Positions 1 to 9,174 are shown, numbered from the stretch's first letter. The stretch: 64,000 nucleotides of DNA from Mycobacterium sp. IS-3022 (GCF_001500065.1 NZ_LQIN01000012.1:186001-250000), one strand, 5' to 3'. Notes: generated from the letters alone by a model not told the origin. Program-made: numbers and translations.

Positions 1-605
1 TGGTGACCCATGCCGGCCAGGGCTGTGCGTTGACGTCGCGGCTGCTGGTGCCGCGTTCGCACCACGACGAGATCGTGGAGCTGATCAAGAACAACTTCGG
101 CCTCGTGCGTTACGGCGACCCGGCCGACCCCCAGACGTACATGGGGCCACTTATCAGCGAGAAGCAGCGCGACAAGGTCGACAGCATGGTCAAGCGGGCC
201 GTGGCGGCCGGCGCGACGCTGGTGACCGGCGGTGGCAAGGTCGACCCCGGCTACTTCTATACGCCGACGCTGCTGACCGACGTCGATCCCGACAGCGAGA
301 TCGCGCAGGAGGAAGTGTTCGGTCCCGTACTCGTCGTCATCGCCTACGACGACGATGACGATGCGGTGCGGATCGCGAACAACTCGATCTACGGACTGTC
401 GGGCGCGGTGTTCGGCAGCCAGGACAGGGCGCTGGCCGTCGCGCGTCGGATCCGCACGGGCACCTTCTCGATCAACGGCGGCAACTACTTCAGCCCCGAC
501 AGCCCGTTCGGCGGATACAAACAGTCCGGCATCGGCCGAGAGATGGGCACGGCGGGACTCGAGGAGTTCCTGGAATCCAAGACGTTTGCAACGGTGGTGA
601 ATTGA
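1..605 (+). CDS. Aldehyde dehydrogenase, C-terminal part (cut by window edge)
   Basis: This is the last 200 or so residues of an NAD(P)-dependent aldehyde dehydrogenase, a family usually near 490 residues, so more than half lies left of the window. The first visible residues contain the GQGC loop, whose Cys (codon at 24-26) is the expected catalytic thiol. Further on come EEVFGPVL, which carries the glutamate that contacts the nicotinamide ribose, and the C-terminal SPFGGYKQSGIGRE motif. The stop overlaps the ATG of the next gene by one base (TGATG), so the two are translationally coupled. By context it would oxidise an aldehyde intermediate to an acid ready for CoA activation. The substrate cannot be read from the sequence. 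Confidence 0.93.
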   Translation, partial: VTHAGQGCALTSRLLVPRSHHDEIVELIKNNFGLVRYGDPADPQTYMGPLISEKQRDKVDSMVKRAVAAGATLVTGGGKVDPGYFYTPTLLTDVDPDSEIAQEEVFGPVLVVIAYDDDDDAVRIANNSIYGLSGAVFGSQDRALAVARRIRTGTFSINGGNYFSPDSPFGGYKQSGIGREMGTAGLEEFLESKTFATVVN

Positions 606-1813
606 TGAGCAGGCCGCTCGAGGGGATTCGCGTCCTCGAAGTCGCGATGTATGGCTTCGTTCCGTCCGCAGGCGCGGTGCTGCGCGAGTGGGGCGCCGAC
701 GTCGTCAAGGTCGAACACGCGGTGACGGGCGACCCGCAGCGCGGGCTGCGGCAGACCGGCCTGCTGCGCGTCGAAGGCGACCCGAACCCCAACATCGAGC
801 ACGCCAACCGGGGCAAGCGCAGCATCGGCCTGGACATGTCGGTGCCCGAGGGGCGCGAGATCCTGCTGGAGCTCGCCCGTCGCGCCGACGTCTTCCTGAC
901 CAGCTTCCTGCCCGGGCATCGGCAGAAGTTCGGCATCGACGTCGACGACATCCGCGCCGTGAATCCCAACATCATCTACGCCCGCGGCAGCGCGCTGGGC
1001 CCGCGCGGCGAGGAGTCGGTCAAGGGCGGGTACGACATGACCGCGTTCTGGTGCCGGGCCGGCACCGCGGCGACGATCACGCCGCCCGGCACGCCGGGCA
1101 TGGTCGGGCCTCCTGGACCTGCTTACGGCGACACGATCTCCGGTACGAACCTGGCCGGCGGGATCGCCGCGGCGCTGCTGAAACGCGAACGCACCGGCGA
1201 GCCGTCGGTGGTCGACGTCTCGCTGCTCGGCAGCGGGCTGTGGTCGCTCGGGCACACCGTCGCCCTGACCAAGCATCTCGGCCAGCGCATGGAGGCCTTC
1301 CCGCCCGGTGTGCACGGCTCGCCGATCAACCCGCTCGTCGGGCTCTACCCGACCGCCGACGACCGCTACATCTCGTTCGTGATGATGCAGCCCACCAAGT
1401 TCTGGGCCGACGTCTGCAAGCACATGGACCTCGACGAGCTCGCCGACGATCCGCGGTTCGCAACGGTCGAGTCGATCGCGGAGAACACCGAGACGGCCGC
1501 CGAGATCCTCAAGGAGGCGATGTCCAAGCGGCCGCTGGCCGAGTGGAGCGAGCGGTTCGCGACGCTGCTCGGACCGTGGGCACCGGTGCAGGACACCCTG
1601 CAGGCCGCCGAGGACGCGCAGATCCGGGCGAACGAGTACCTGGTGCAGGCGGGCGAACTCGAGCTGGTCGCAAACCCCGTGCAGTTCGATGTCGCCGCTC
1701 CGCAATCGGGGCCCGCGCCCGGCTTCGCCGAGCAAACCGACGAAATTTTGCTGGAACTCGGGTTGGATTGGGACCGCATCATCGAGCTCAAGACGGCCGG
1801 CGCGGTCACCTAA
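605..1813 (+). CDS. CaiB/BaiF family III CoA-transferase
   Basis: A 402-residue protein of the family III CoA-transferases, which move CoA between carboxylic acids through an aspartyl-CoA thioester enzyme intermediate. The opening residues RPLEGIRVLEV and GAVLREWGADVVKVE are typical of the family. The candidate catalytic Asp is about residue 176 in the stretch YGDTISGTN. The ATG at 605 overlaps the preceding stop; a TTG at 602 is in frame but less likely. The gene sits between an aldehyde dehydrogenase and thiolase-fold genes, so it probably activates the acid made upstream. A racemase role, as in the related Mcr/AMACR proteins, cannot be excluded from sequence alone. Confidence 0.9.
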   Translation: MSRPLEGIRVLEVAMYGFVPSAGAVLREWGADVVKVEHAVTGDPQRGLRQTGLLRVEGDPNPNIEHANRGKRSIGLDMSVPEGREILLELARRADVFLTSFLPGHRQKFGIDVDDIRAVNPNIIYARGSALGPRGEESVKGGYDMTAFWCRAGTAATITPPGTPGMVGPPGPAYGDTISGTNLAGGIAAALLKRERTGEPSVVDVSLLGSGLWSLGHTVALTKHLGQRMEAFPPGVHGSPINPLVGLYPTADDRYISFVMMQPTKFWADVCKHMDLDELADDPRFATVESIAENTETAAEILKEAMSKRPLAEWSERFATLLGPWAPVQDTLQAAEDAQIRANEYLVQAGELELVANPVQFDVAAPQSGPAPGFAEQTDEILLELGLDWDRIIELKTAGAVT

Positions 1814-1831
1814 GTTCGAGGAAGAGTCCCA

Positions 1832-3007
1832 ATGCCCTTTGTCGCGTCGATCGGCACGTACCTGCCGTGTTGGGGTACGCCCCAACGCCGCGTGCCCGGC
1901 GACGACGAGGACGCGATCACCTTGGCCGTCGAGGCGGGCCGGGCGGCGTTGATCGCCAGCGGAGCCGTGGAGCGCGTGGTGCTGGTCAGCCGCGATCTGC
2001 CGTTGCTGGACAGCAGCAACGCCGCGGTTCTGCTTGCCGGGCTGGGGCTCGACCCGGAACTGGAGGTCGACGAGCGACTCGGCGGTGCCCCCGCGACGCT
2101 GGACGCGGTCAGCTCGGCGCGGCCACGGACGTTGATCATCGGCACCGACCTCGACCCGGCGGGAGCGGCCGCGATCCTGACCGCGGAGCGCGGACTGCAG
2201 GTACGCACGGCCGCCCGCGTGGCGCGCAGCCTTCCGGTGCGCACGCGCAAGGCGACCGGCGATGTGCACGACTACGGCGACCCTCGACTCCTACACGAAC
2301 GAGGTCTCATCGCCTCGTTGGAAGCGGCTTGGCTCGATACCCCGGCTGCGGTCGCGGGCGTCGACCATGCCTGGGCGGCCGAGCTGACGCTCGGTGACCC
2401 GCCCGAGTTGCCGACCACCGGCGCCAGTGCCAGCTTGTTCGCGTTGGCCGGGATGTCCGAACGGAATTCGACCGGCCCCCTCGTCGCCGTCGAACAGGCC
2501 AGCCTCTCGGGCATCACGGTCACCGGCGGTGTCGCCGAGTTGCACCGGCGTGAGCCGACGGCACGTCCCCAACCAGAGGGAACGGTCGTCGGGGACGCCG
2601 AGATTCCCATTTCGCTGGCCGCCTACGAGCGGGCCTTCGAAGCCAAGGTGCGCTGGGAAGCCGGTCGTCATCCCGATTCCGGGGAGCTGGATTTCCCGCC
2701 CCGCTACCGGTTGGCCGACACCGGCACGCTGTCGACGGGCTACGAGCTGATTCCGTTGCCGCGCACCGGGACCGTGTACACCGAGGCGACGGTGCACATT
2801 CCGGTGCCGGGGCTGCGGTCGCCCTACTCGCTGGTGATCGTGGAGCTCGACGGAGTCGGCGTGCGGGCGCTGGTGAAGGTGACCGGAGCCGAGCCGGGGT
2901 CGGTCGACATCGGCACCCGCGGCCGACTGGCGCTGCGCCGCGTCGCCGTGCGGTCCGGGGTGCCCGACTACGGTTACATGTTCGAGCCGGAGTCGGTGGC
3001 GGCATGA
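1832..3007 (+). CDS. Thiolase-fold protein fused to a C-terminal OB-fold (DUF35-like)
   Basis: A 391-residue protein with two parts. Residues 1 to about 240 look like a degenerate HMG-CoA-synthase/KAS III-type half: an opening FVASIGTYLPCWG and a repeated alanine-rich core. About 260-391 resemble the acyl-CoA-binding OB-fold of DUF35 proteins (GTVYTEATVHIPVPG, SLVIVELDGVG). The CxxC zinc ribbon usual before a DUF35 OB-fold is missing; in fact almost no cysteines are present, so no thiolase nucleophile is evident either. A GAGGAAG ribosome-binding site precedes the ATG at 1832. The stop overlaps the next start (ATGA). I infer a non-catalytic or scaffold partner of the thiolase encoded next; the function is not proven. 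Confidence 0.75.
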   Translation: MPFVASIGTYLPCWGTPQRRVPGDDEDAITLAVEAGRAALIASGAVERVVLVSRDLPLLDSSNAAVLLAGLGLDPELEVDERLGGAPATLDAVSSARPRTLIIGTDLDPAGAAAILTAERGLQVRTAARVARSLPVRTRKATGDVHDYGDPRLLHERGLIASLEAAWLDTPAAVAGVDHAWAAELTLGDPPELPTTGASASLFALAGMSERNSTGPLVAVEQASLSGITVTGGVAELHRREPTARPQPEGTVVGDAEIPISLAAYERAFEAKVRWEAGRHPDSGELDFPPRYRLADTGTLSTGYELIPLPRTGTVYTEATVHIPVPGLRSPYSLVIVELDGVGVRALVKVTGAEPGSVDIGTRGRLALRRVAVRSGVPDYGYMFEPESVAA

Positions 3008-4173
3008 GACGGGTAGCGGTTGTCGGCGCCGGAATGACCACGTTCGGTGAGCATTTCGCGCTCGGGCTCAAGGATCTTCTGCCGATGGCGTTCGCCGACT
3101 GCGCGGCCAGCGTCGACAAGGGCCTGAACAGATCGGACCTGCAGGCCGCCTGGTTCGGCGCGATGGGCACCGCCGACGGCTTCCCGGCAGGCATCCTGGC
3201 CGACACGCTCGGACTGCCCGACCTGCCGGTGACCCGCGTCGAGAACTCCTGCGCCACAGGCAACGACACGATCCGCAACGCATTGTTCGGCGTCGCCTCG
3301 GGGGCGTTCGACGTCGCACTGGTGATGGGTGCCGACAAGCTGCGCGACACCACGTCACGAGACATGTTGTGGCAGTGGGAGGCGATGGCCCGCGACATGG
3401 CCTGGGACTACCCGCTCGGCGTGGTCTCGCCCGCCGGCTTCGCGTTGCACGTCCGTCGCTACCTGCATGAGTCGCCCGCGACACCTGAGCACCTTGCCAT
3501 GGTGGCCGTGAAGAACCATCGGCACGGCGCGAACAACCCCAAGGCGCGGCTGCGATTCGAGATCACAATGGAACAAGCGATGGAAGCGCCGATCATCGTC
3601 ACTCCGTTTCGGCTCTACGACTGCGCGCCCCAGAGCGACGGCGCGGCCGCCCTCGTGCTCGCCGCGGAAGACGTCGTCGACCGATTCACCAACCGCCCGG
3701 TCTGGATTCGGGGCGTCGGCCTGGGCCTCGACTCCGTGATGCACCAACACAAAGCGGACATGACGACGATGCCCGCGACGGTGCGGGCCGCCAAGCAGGC
3801 TTTTGAGATGGCCAGTCTTGTTCCTGGAGATGTTCATGTTGCTGAAGTTCACGATTTCTTTACGGGCATCGAGCTGATCAGCTATGAAGATCTGGGATTC
3901 GCCGAGAGGTTCGGGGGCCACAAACTCGTCGAAGCGGAAGTGACGACTATCGGCGGGGGGTTGCCCGTGAACCCGAGCGGAGGACTGAAGGCCAAGGGGC
4001 ATCCGCCCGGCGCGACAGGTGTCGCGCAATGTGTCGAGCTGTTCGCACAACTTCGCGGTGAAGCCGTGAACCAGGTGGACGGCGCCCGGATCGGCCTTGC
4101 CCATAACATTGGCGGGCCAACCGCGGTCGCGGCGGTGACCATCCTGGAAGGAGACGGCAATGGCGCAGGGTAG
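3004..4173 (+). CDS. Thiolase (SCP-x/acetyl-CoA acetyltransferase type)
   Basis: A 389-residue thiolase expected to cleave a 3-oxoacyl-CoA or join acyl-CoA units. The nucleophilic Cys is about residue 83 in ENSCATGND, a His-containing VHDFFTGIE stretch lies in the middle, and the C-terminal GHPPGATG motif has its His at about residue 333. All key residues are present, unlike in the preceding fused protein. The ATG overlaps the upstream stop by four bases, and the 3' end overlaps the first yrbE gene by 14 bases, which links beta-oxidation-type chemistry directly to the mce importer. The segment 3795-3900 has unusually many T-ending codons compared with its surroundings. Confidence 0.9.
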   Translation: MRRVAVVGAGMTTFGEHFALGLKDLLPMAFADCAASVDKGLNRSDLQAAWFGAMGTADGFPAGILADTLGLPDLPVTRVENSCATGNDTIRNALFGVASGAFDVALVMGADKLRDTTSRDMLWQWEAMARDMAWDYPLGVVSPAGFALHVRRYLHESPATPEHLAMVAVKNHRHGANNPKARLRFEITMEQAMEAPIIVTPFRLYDCAPQSDGAAALVLAAEDVVDRFTNRPVWIRGVGLGLDSVMHQHKADMTTMPATVRAAKQAFEMASLVPGDVHVAEVHDFFTGIELISYEDLGFAERFGGHKLVEAEVTTIGGGLPVNPSGGLKAKGHPPGATGVAQCVELFAQLRGEAVNQVDGARIGLAHNIGGPTAVAAVTILEGDGNGAG

Positions 4174-4972
4174 TGGGCCGGAGCGCTGGTCAGCCGGCTT
4201 GCCGCCGTTGCGGAATCTGGCTGGGCCGATGCAGGCGGTCGGCGCGTTGTTCGCGATGTCGGCGGATGCGGTGCGGTTTGTGTTTCGGCGGCCGTTTCAG
4301 TGGCGGGAGTTCTTGGAGCAGTGTTGGTTCATTGCGCGGGTGTCGTTGGCGCCGACGTTGTTGGTGGCGATTCCGTTCACGGTGCTGGTGAGTTTCACGC
4401 TCAACATCTTGTTGCGGGAGTTGGGTGCTGCTGATCTGTCGGGGGCGGGTGCGGCGTTCGGTGCGGTGACGCAGGTGGGTCCGATCGTGACGGTGTTGAT
4501 CGTGGCCGGTGCGGGGGCGACGGCGATGTGTGCCGATCTGGGTTCGCGCACGATCCGCGAGGAGATCGACGCGATGGAGGTGCTGGGTATCAACCCGGTG
4601 CAGCGGCTGGTGACGCCAAGGATGCTTGCTTCAGGGTTGGTCGCTCTCCTGCTCAACAGTTTGGTGGTGATCATCGGGATCCTCGGTGGTTACACGTTTT
4701 CGGTGTTCATTCAGGATGTGAACCCGGGGGCGTTCGCCGCGGGGATCACCTTGTTGACCGGGGTGCCCGAGGTGATCATCTCGTGTGTCAAGGCCGCGTT
4801 GTTCGGGTTGATCGCCGGTCTGGTGGCTTGTTTTCGGGGTTTGACGATCACCGGGGGTGGCGCCAAGGCGGTCGGTAACGCGGTCAACGAGACGGTGGTC
4901 TATGCGTTCATGGCGTTGTTCGTGATCAATGTGGTGGTCACGGCGATCGGTATCCGGATGACGACGGGCTAG
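4160..4972 (+). CDS. YrbE A-type MlaE-family ABC permease of a mce operon
   Basis: A 270-residue integral membrane protein of the MlaE/YrbE family, the permease of Mce lipid importers; the ATPase (MceG) is normally encoded elsewhere and is not in this window. After a cytoplasmic N-terminus the protein has about five hydrophobic segments. The family signature EEIDAMEVLGINPVQRLVTPR, the coupling region that contacts the ATPase, lies near residues 133-153. It is followed directly by a second YrbE gene, the invariant order of actinobacterial mce operons. The gene is rich in TTG leucine codons compared with its neighbours. Which mce paralogue it belongs to cannot be settled by eye. Confidence 0.95.
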   Translation: MAQGSGPERWSAGLPPLRNLAGPMQAVGALFAMSADAVRFVFRRPFQWREFLEQCWFIARVSLAPTLLVAIPFTVLVSFTLNILLRELGAADLSGAGAAFGAVTQVGPIVTVLIVAGAGATAMCADLGSRTIREEIDAMEVLGINPVQRLVTPRMLASGLVALLLNSLVVIIGILGGYTFSVFIQDVNPGAFAAGITLLTGVPEVIISCVKAALFGLIAGLVACFRGLTITGGGAKAVGNAVNETVVYAFMALFVINVVVTAIGIRMTTG

Positions 4973-4984
4973 GGCGGGTTGTCG

Positions 4985-5842
4985 ATGGGCACAGTGGCGG
5001 TTATCCGCAGCACCTATCCGCGCCTGACGCGCGGCGCCAAGCGGCCGGTGGAGTTCTTGGGTCGCATCGGCGATCACATGTTGTTCTACCTTCGGGCGTT
5101 GGCCGGAGTGCCGCATGCGGCGGTGCATTTCCGCAAGGAGATCGTGCGGTTGATCGCCGAGATCTCCATGGGTGCGGGCACATTGGCGATGATCGGCGGC
5201 ACGGTCGCGATCGTGGGGTTTTTGACGTTGGCCGCCGGCGGCACGCTGGCGGTGCAGGGCTACAGCTCGTTGGGTGATATCGGAATCGAGGCGCTGACCG
5301 GGTTCTTGGCGGCGTTCATCAACGTGCGGATCGCCGCGCCGGTGGTGGCCGGGATCGGCTTGGCGGCCACGTTCGGGGCTGGAGTGACCGCGCAGTTGGG
5401 CGCGATGCGCATCAACGAGGAGATCGACGCGCTGGAATCGATGGCGATCCGACCGGTGGAATACCTTGTCAGTACTCGGATTGTGGCCGGGATGGTGGCG
5501 ATCACGCCGCTGTATTCGATTGCGGTGATCTTGTCCTTCGTCGCCAGCCAGTTCACCACGGTGGTGTTGTTCGGCCAGTCCGGTGGTCTCTATGACCACT
5601 ACTTCGACACCTTCTTGAATCCGATCGACCTGTTGTGGTCGTTTCTGCAGGCAGTGCTGATGGCGATCACGATCTTGTTGATCCACACCTACTTTGGCTA
5701 CTTCGCCTCCGGCGGCCCCTCTGGTGTCGGGGTCGCGGTCGGCAACGCGGTACGCACCTCACTGGTCGTCGTCGTCTCGGTCACCCTGCTGGTCTCCTTG
5801 TCCATCTACGGTTCCAACGGCAACTTCAACCTCTCGGGATAA
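4985..5842 (+). CDS. YrbE B-type MlaE-family ABC permease
   Basis: The second permease of the Mce system, 285 residues, expected to pair with YrbE A in the inner membrane. The coupling motif appears as NEEIDALESMAIRPVEYLV near residues 142-160, and several hydrophobic helices surround it. I use the ATG at 4985. A TTG at 4979, seven bases after the upstream stop, is in frame and would add two residues; GGGCGGG lies at the right distance for either. The gene is followed after 10 bases by MceA. Function is by family membership: import of a hydrophobic substrate delivered by the Mce A-F assembly. Confidence 0.94.
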   Translation: MGTVAVIRSTYPRLTRGAKRPVEFLGRIGDHMLFYLRALAGVPHAAVHFRKEIVRLIAEISMGAGTLAMIGGTVAIVGFLTLAAGGTLAVQGYSSLGDIGIEALTGFLAAFINVRIAAPVVAGIGLAATFGAGVTAQLGAMRINEEIDALESMAIRPVEYLVSTRIVAGMVAITPLYSIAVILSFVASQFTTVVLFGQSGGLYDHYFDTFLNPIDLLWSFLQAVLMAITILLIHTYFGYFASGGPSGVGVAVGNAVRTSLVVVVSVTLLVSLSIYGSNGNFNLSG

Positions 5843-5852
5843 GGTCGCGCCG

Positions 5853-7049
5853 ATGAAGAGCAGTGTCGTTCGCCCCTTGACGGGCCTGGGCTTGATCGTG
5901 GCCATCGGCCTGATCATCGCCCTGGCCGTCAGCCTGTTCCGGGGCGATTGGGCCGACACCGTTCCGGTGACGGTGATCTCGGATCGCGCCGGGCTGGTCA
6001 TGAACCCCGATGCCAAGGTCAAGATGCGCGGCGTCCAGGTGGGTCAGGTCGACAAGATAGAAAGGCGTCCCGACGGCACGGCGGCCCTTCACCTGGCAAT
6101 GGATCGCTCTGCGCTGCACCTCATTCCGAACAACGTGAACGTCGACATCACATCGACGACCGTCTTCGGTGCGAAATTCGTCCAGATGAACGCGCCGCAA
6201 GATCCGGCGTCCGAAACGCTGCGCCCAGGGCAGGTCATCCAGAGCAAGCACGTCACGGTCGAGATCAACACGGTGTTCCAGCAACTGGTTCAGGTGCTCG
6301 ACAAGATCGACCCCGCCAAGCTCAACCAGACGCTCGGTGCGATCGCGACGGCGTTCAACGGCCGCGGCGAGAAGTTCGGCCAGACGCTGGTCGACTTCAA
6401 CGCGTTGTTGGCGAAGATCGAACCCAGCCTGCCCAATCTGGCCCACGACATCGAGGCCGCAGTGCCGACGTTCACCGCCTACGGCGACGCGGCGCCGGAT
6501 CTGATGTCGACGATCCAGAGCACGACACAGATCAGCAACTCGATCGTCGACCAGCAGCAGAACCTCGACGAATTCCTCATCAGCGCAATCGGTCTGGCCG
6601 ACCTCGGCAACGAAGTCATCGGAGGTAACCGCCAGGGGATCGCCGATGTGGCACATGTGCTGGTGCCGACCGCTGAACTGCTCAACACCTACAGGGCCTC
6701 GCTGCGGTGCGGTGTCGGAGGCCTGATCCCGTTCGCCAAGTCCCCGCCGCAATACTCCGGGATCCTCGTCAACGCGGGCCTGACGCTCGGCGTGGAACGG
6801 TATCGCTATCCGCGCGATCTGCCGAAGGTTGCCGCCAAGAGCGGTGGCCGCGACTACTGCGACGAGCTGCATCTGCCCGAACTGGAACCGGAGTTCGTGC
6901 CGCCGATGCTCATCGGTGATGTCGGCTCCAACCCCCAGCAGTACGGGAACGCGGGCATCCTGCTCAACTCGGAGGGGCTGAAGAACTGGCTCTTCGGGCC
7001 ACTCGACGGTCCGCCCCGCAACACCGCGCAGATTGGGATGCCGGGATGA
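5853..7049 (+). CDS. Mce family protein, MceA position
   Basis: A 398-residue substrate-binding protein of the MlaD/Mce superfamily. It has one N-terminal membrane anchor (about residues 7-27) and an MCE domain at about 38-115 with the features AKVKMRGVQVGQVDKI and TTVFGAKFVQM. A helical region follows, thought to build the lipid tunnel, and there is a Cys pair near the end. The ATG at 5853 comes 10 bases after the YrbE B stop; a longer reading frame starting at 5694 would overlap YrbE B heavily and is rejected. The stop overlaps the next start (ATGA). Confidence 0.94.
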   Translation: MKSSVVRPLTGLGLIVAIGLIIALAVSLFRGDWADTVPVTVISDRAGLVMNPDAKVKMRGVQVGQVDKIERRPDGTAALHLAMDRSALHLIPNNVNVDITSTTVFGAKFVQMNAPQDPASETLRPGQVIQSKHVTVEINTVFQQLVQVLDKIDPAKLNQTLGAIATAFNGRGEKFGQTLVDFNALLAKIEPSLPNLAHDIEAAVPTFTAYGDAAPDLMSTIQSTTQISNSIVDQQQNLDEFLISAIGLADLGNEVIGGNRQGIADVAHVLVPTAELLNTYRASLRCGVGGLIPFAKSPPQYSGILVNAGLTLGVERYRYPRDLPKVAAKSGGRDYCDELHLPELEPEFVPPMLIGDVGSNPQQYGNAGILLNSEGLKNWLFGPLDGPPRNTAQIGMPG

Positions 7050-8071
7050 CGCGATCAACAGGCACGCTGATCAAATTCAGCATCTTCGGGTTGGTGATGG
7101 CGGTGCTGACCGCCTTCCTGTTCGTGGTGTTCAGTGAGTCCAGAACCGGCTCCACGGAGGGCTATTCGGCCGTCTTCAACGACGCGTCGCGGCTCAAGGC
7201 AGGCGACAGCGTGCGGATCGCCGGTATCCGCGTCGGCACCGTGCAGGACGTTTCACTGCAAGCCGATCGGAAGGTACTGGTCAAATTCGATGCCGACCGC
7301 AACACCAAGCTGACCACCGGTACCAAGGCCGCGATCCGCTATCTCAATCTCGTCGGCGACCGCTACCTCGAGCTCATAGACACGCCGGACTCCGCGCGGA
7401 TTCTGCCCGCCGGCGCCCAGATCCCGGAAAGCCGCACCGCCCCCGCGCTCGACCTCGACCTGTTGCTCGGCGGCCTGAAACCCGTTATCCAGGGCCTCAA
7501 TCCGGAGGATGTCAACGGTCTCACCTCCTCACTGATCCAGATCCTGCAGGGCCAGGGCGGCACCCTCGAATCGCTGCTCTCGAAGTCGTCGTCGTTCACC
7601 AATTCGCTCGCCGACAACAACCAGGTCATCGAGCAGCTGATCGACGAGTTGAAAACCGTCCTCGACACGCTGTCCAAGGACGGCGACGAGTTCTCCGGAG
7701 CCATTGACAAACTCGAGCAACTGATCAAGGGGCTGGCCGCGGACCGCGATCCGATCGGTACCGCGATCGAGTCGCTGGACAATGGGACGACATCGCTGGC
7801 CGACCTGCTCGGCCGCGCCCGTTCGCCGCTGAACAACACCGTCGATCAGCTCGCTCGGCTCGCCCCGAACGTCAACAACGACCTCGAGCGGCTCGACGCC
7901 ACCATCCAGCGTCTACCCGAGATCTACCGAAAGCTGGCGCGCGTCGGCGCCTACGGTGCGTTCTTCCCGTATTACATCTGCGGTGTCACGTTCCGAGCGA
8001 GTGATCTCGAGGGACGCACCGTGGTGTTCCCGTGGATCAGGCAAGAAACGGGAAGGTGTGTGGACGAGTAA
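7046..8071 (+). CDS. Mce family protein, MceB position
   Basis: A 341-residue Mce protein with an N-terminal transmembrane anchor (about residues 9-30) and an MCE domain at about 37-115, including DSVRIAGIRVGTVQDV and RYLNLVGDRYLEL. A long polar helical region follows, with repeated leucine-rich heptad-like segments (about 150-290), and the C-terminus contains paired cysteines (YYICGVTFRASD). Its start overlaps the MceA stop by four bases and its stop overlaps the MceC start by one base (TAATG). It belongs to the extracytoplasmic Mce A-F complex. Confidence 0.94.
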   Translation: MTRSTGTLIKFSIFGLVMAVLTAFLFVVFSESRTGSTEGYSAVFNDASRLKAGDSVRIAGIRVGTVQDVSLQADRKVLVKFDADRNTKLTTGTKAAIRYLNLVGDRYLELIDTPDSARILPAGAQIPESRTAPALDLDLLLGGLKPVIQGLNPEDVNGLTSSLIQILQGQGGTLESLLSKSSSFTNSLADNNQVIEQLIDELKTVLDTLSKDGDEFSGAIDKLEQLIKGLAADRDPIGTAIESLDNGTTSLADLLGRARSPLNNTVDQLARLAPNVNNDLERLDATIQRLPEIYRKLARVGAYGAFFPYYICGVTFRASDLEGRTVVFPWIRQETGRCVDE

Positions 8072-9174
8072 TGCTCAAGTACCGCGGAGCGCAGCTGATG
8101 AGGGCGGGCTTCATCGGCGTCGTCCTGATCATTTTGGTCATCACGGTCGGCCTGCAGCCCGAACGGCTGATTTCCTGGGCGACCTCGCTGCGGTACGAGG
8201 CGTTGTTCACCGAGGCCGGCGGTCTCGTCGGCGGTAACGACGTCACCGTGTCCGGTATCAAGGTCGGCTCGGTCTCGTCGGTCGAGCTCGTGAACGGGGA
8301 TGCGCTGGTCGGCTTCACGATCAACAGCAAGTACGCCCTCGGCTCGGACACCACCGCGCACATCCGCACCGGGACCTTGCTCGGCGAGCGCGTGCTGGCC
8401 CTGGAGTCGGATGGAAGCGGCACCTTGGATCGCAGCAAGCCGATCCCGACGTCGAGGACCTCCTCGCCGTATTCGCTGACCGACGCGGTCAGCGAGCTGA
8501 CGGCGAACACCGCCGCGACGGACACCGACACGCTCAACCAGTCCCTGGATACGCTCGCGGCCACCCTCGATCAGGTTGCGCCGCAACTGGGTCCGACATT
8601 CGACGGCTTGTCACGGTTGTCCCAGTCGCTCAACAACCGCAACGAGAGCCTGGCAGAGCTGCTGCGGACCGCCGGTGACGTCACCGGCATCTTCGCCGAG
8701 CGCAGCAAGCAGGTCAACGAGCTGATCCTCAACTCCAACGATCTGCTCGCGGTGCTCAACGAACGCCGCTACGCGATCACCAGCCTGCTCAACGCCACTG
8801 CGGCGGTTTCTCAGGAGCTGACCGGCCTGGTCGCCGACAACGAGAAGGAACTGGCCCCGACATTGGAGCAGCTGAACACGGTCACCGCGATGCTCGAGAA
8901 GAACCGGGACAATCTCGCCAAGATGTTGCCCGGAGCCGCCAAATACTATTTGACGCAGGGCGAGATCGTGGCCAACGGCGCCTATTACAACGCGTTGGTG
9001 CCCAACCTGGTGTTCGGGCAGATCCTGCAGCCGTTCCTCGATTACGCGTTCGGCTTCCGGCGTGGCATGAACGCCGGTCAGCCACCGGACCAGGCCGGCC
9101 CGCGGGCCGAGTTGCCCTTCCCCCGCAACGGTATTCCGCAGCCAGGAGACCTTCCCGATGATGGCAACCCGTAA
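8071..9174 (+). CDS. Mce family protein, MceC position
   Basis: A 367-residue Mce protein with an N-terminal hydrophobic anchor (about residues 10-30). The MCE domain contains GGNDVTVSGIKVGSVSSV and THIRTGTLLGER-like residues, and a helical middle extends to about residue 300. The tail is short and proline-rich. The ATG at 8071 is chosen because it overlaps the MceB stop (TAATG) and starts just before the membrane anchor; an in-frame GTG at 8032 would overlap MceB by 40 bases. The 3' end overlaps MceD by 17 bases. Confidence 0.93.
   Translation: MLKYRGAQLMRAGFIGVVLIILVITVGLQPERLISWATSLRYEALFTEAGGLVGGNDVTVSGIKVGSVSSVELVNGDALVGFTINSKYALGSDTTAHIRTGTLLGERVLALESDGSGTLDRSKPIPTSRTSSPYSLTDAVSELTANTAATDTDTLNQSLDTLAATLDQVAPQLGPTFDGLSRLSQSLNNRNESLAELLRTAGDVTGIFAERSKQVNELILNSNDLLAVLNERRYAITSLLNATAAVSQELTGLVADNEKELAPTLEQLNTVTAMLEKNRDNLAKMLPGAAKYYLTQGEIVANGAYYNALVPNLVFGQILQPFLDYAFGFRRGMNAGQPPDQAGPRAELPFPRNGIPQPGDLPDDGNP

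Noticed and set aside
485..2269. 594-codon open frame on the minus strand
   Set aside because: It lies antisense to the CoA-transferase and the fusion protein, is Arg/Gly/Asp-rich without motifs, and results from GC-rich third positions.
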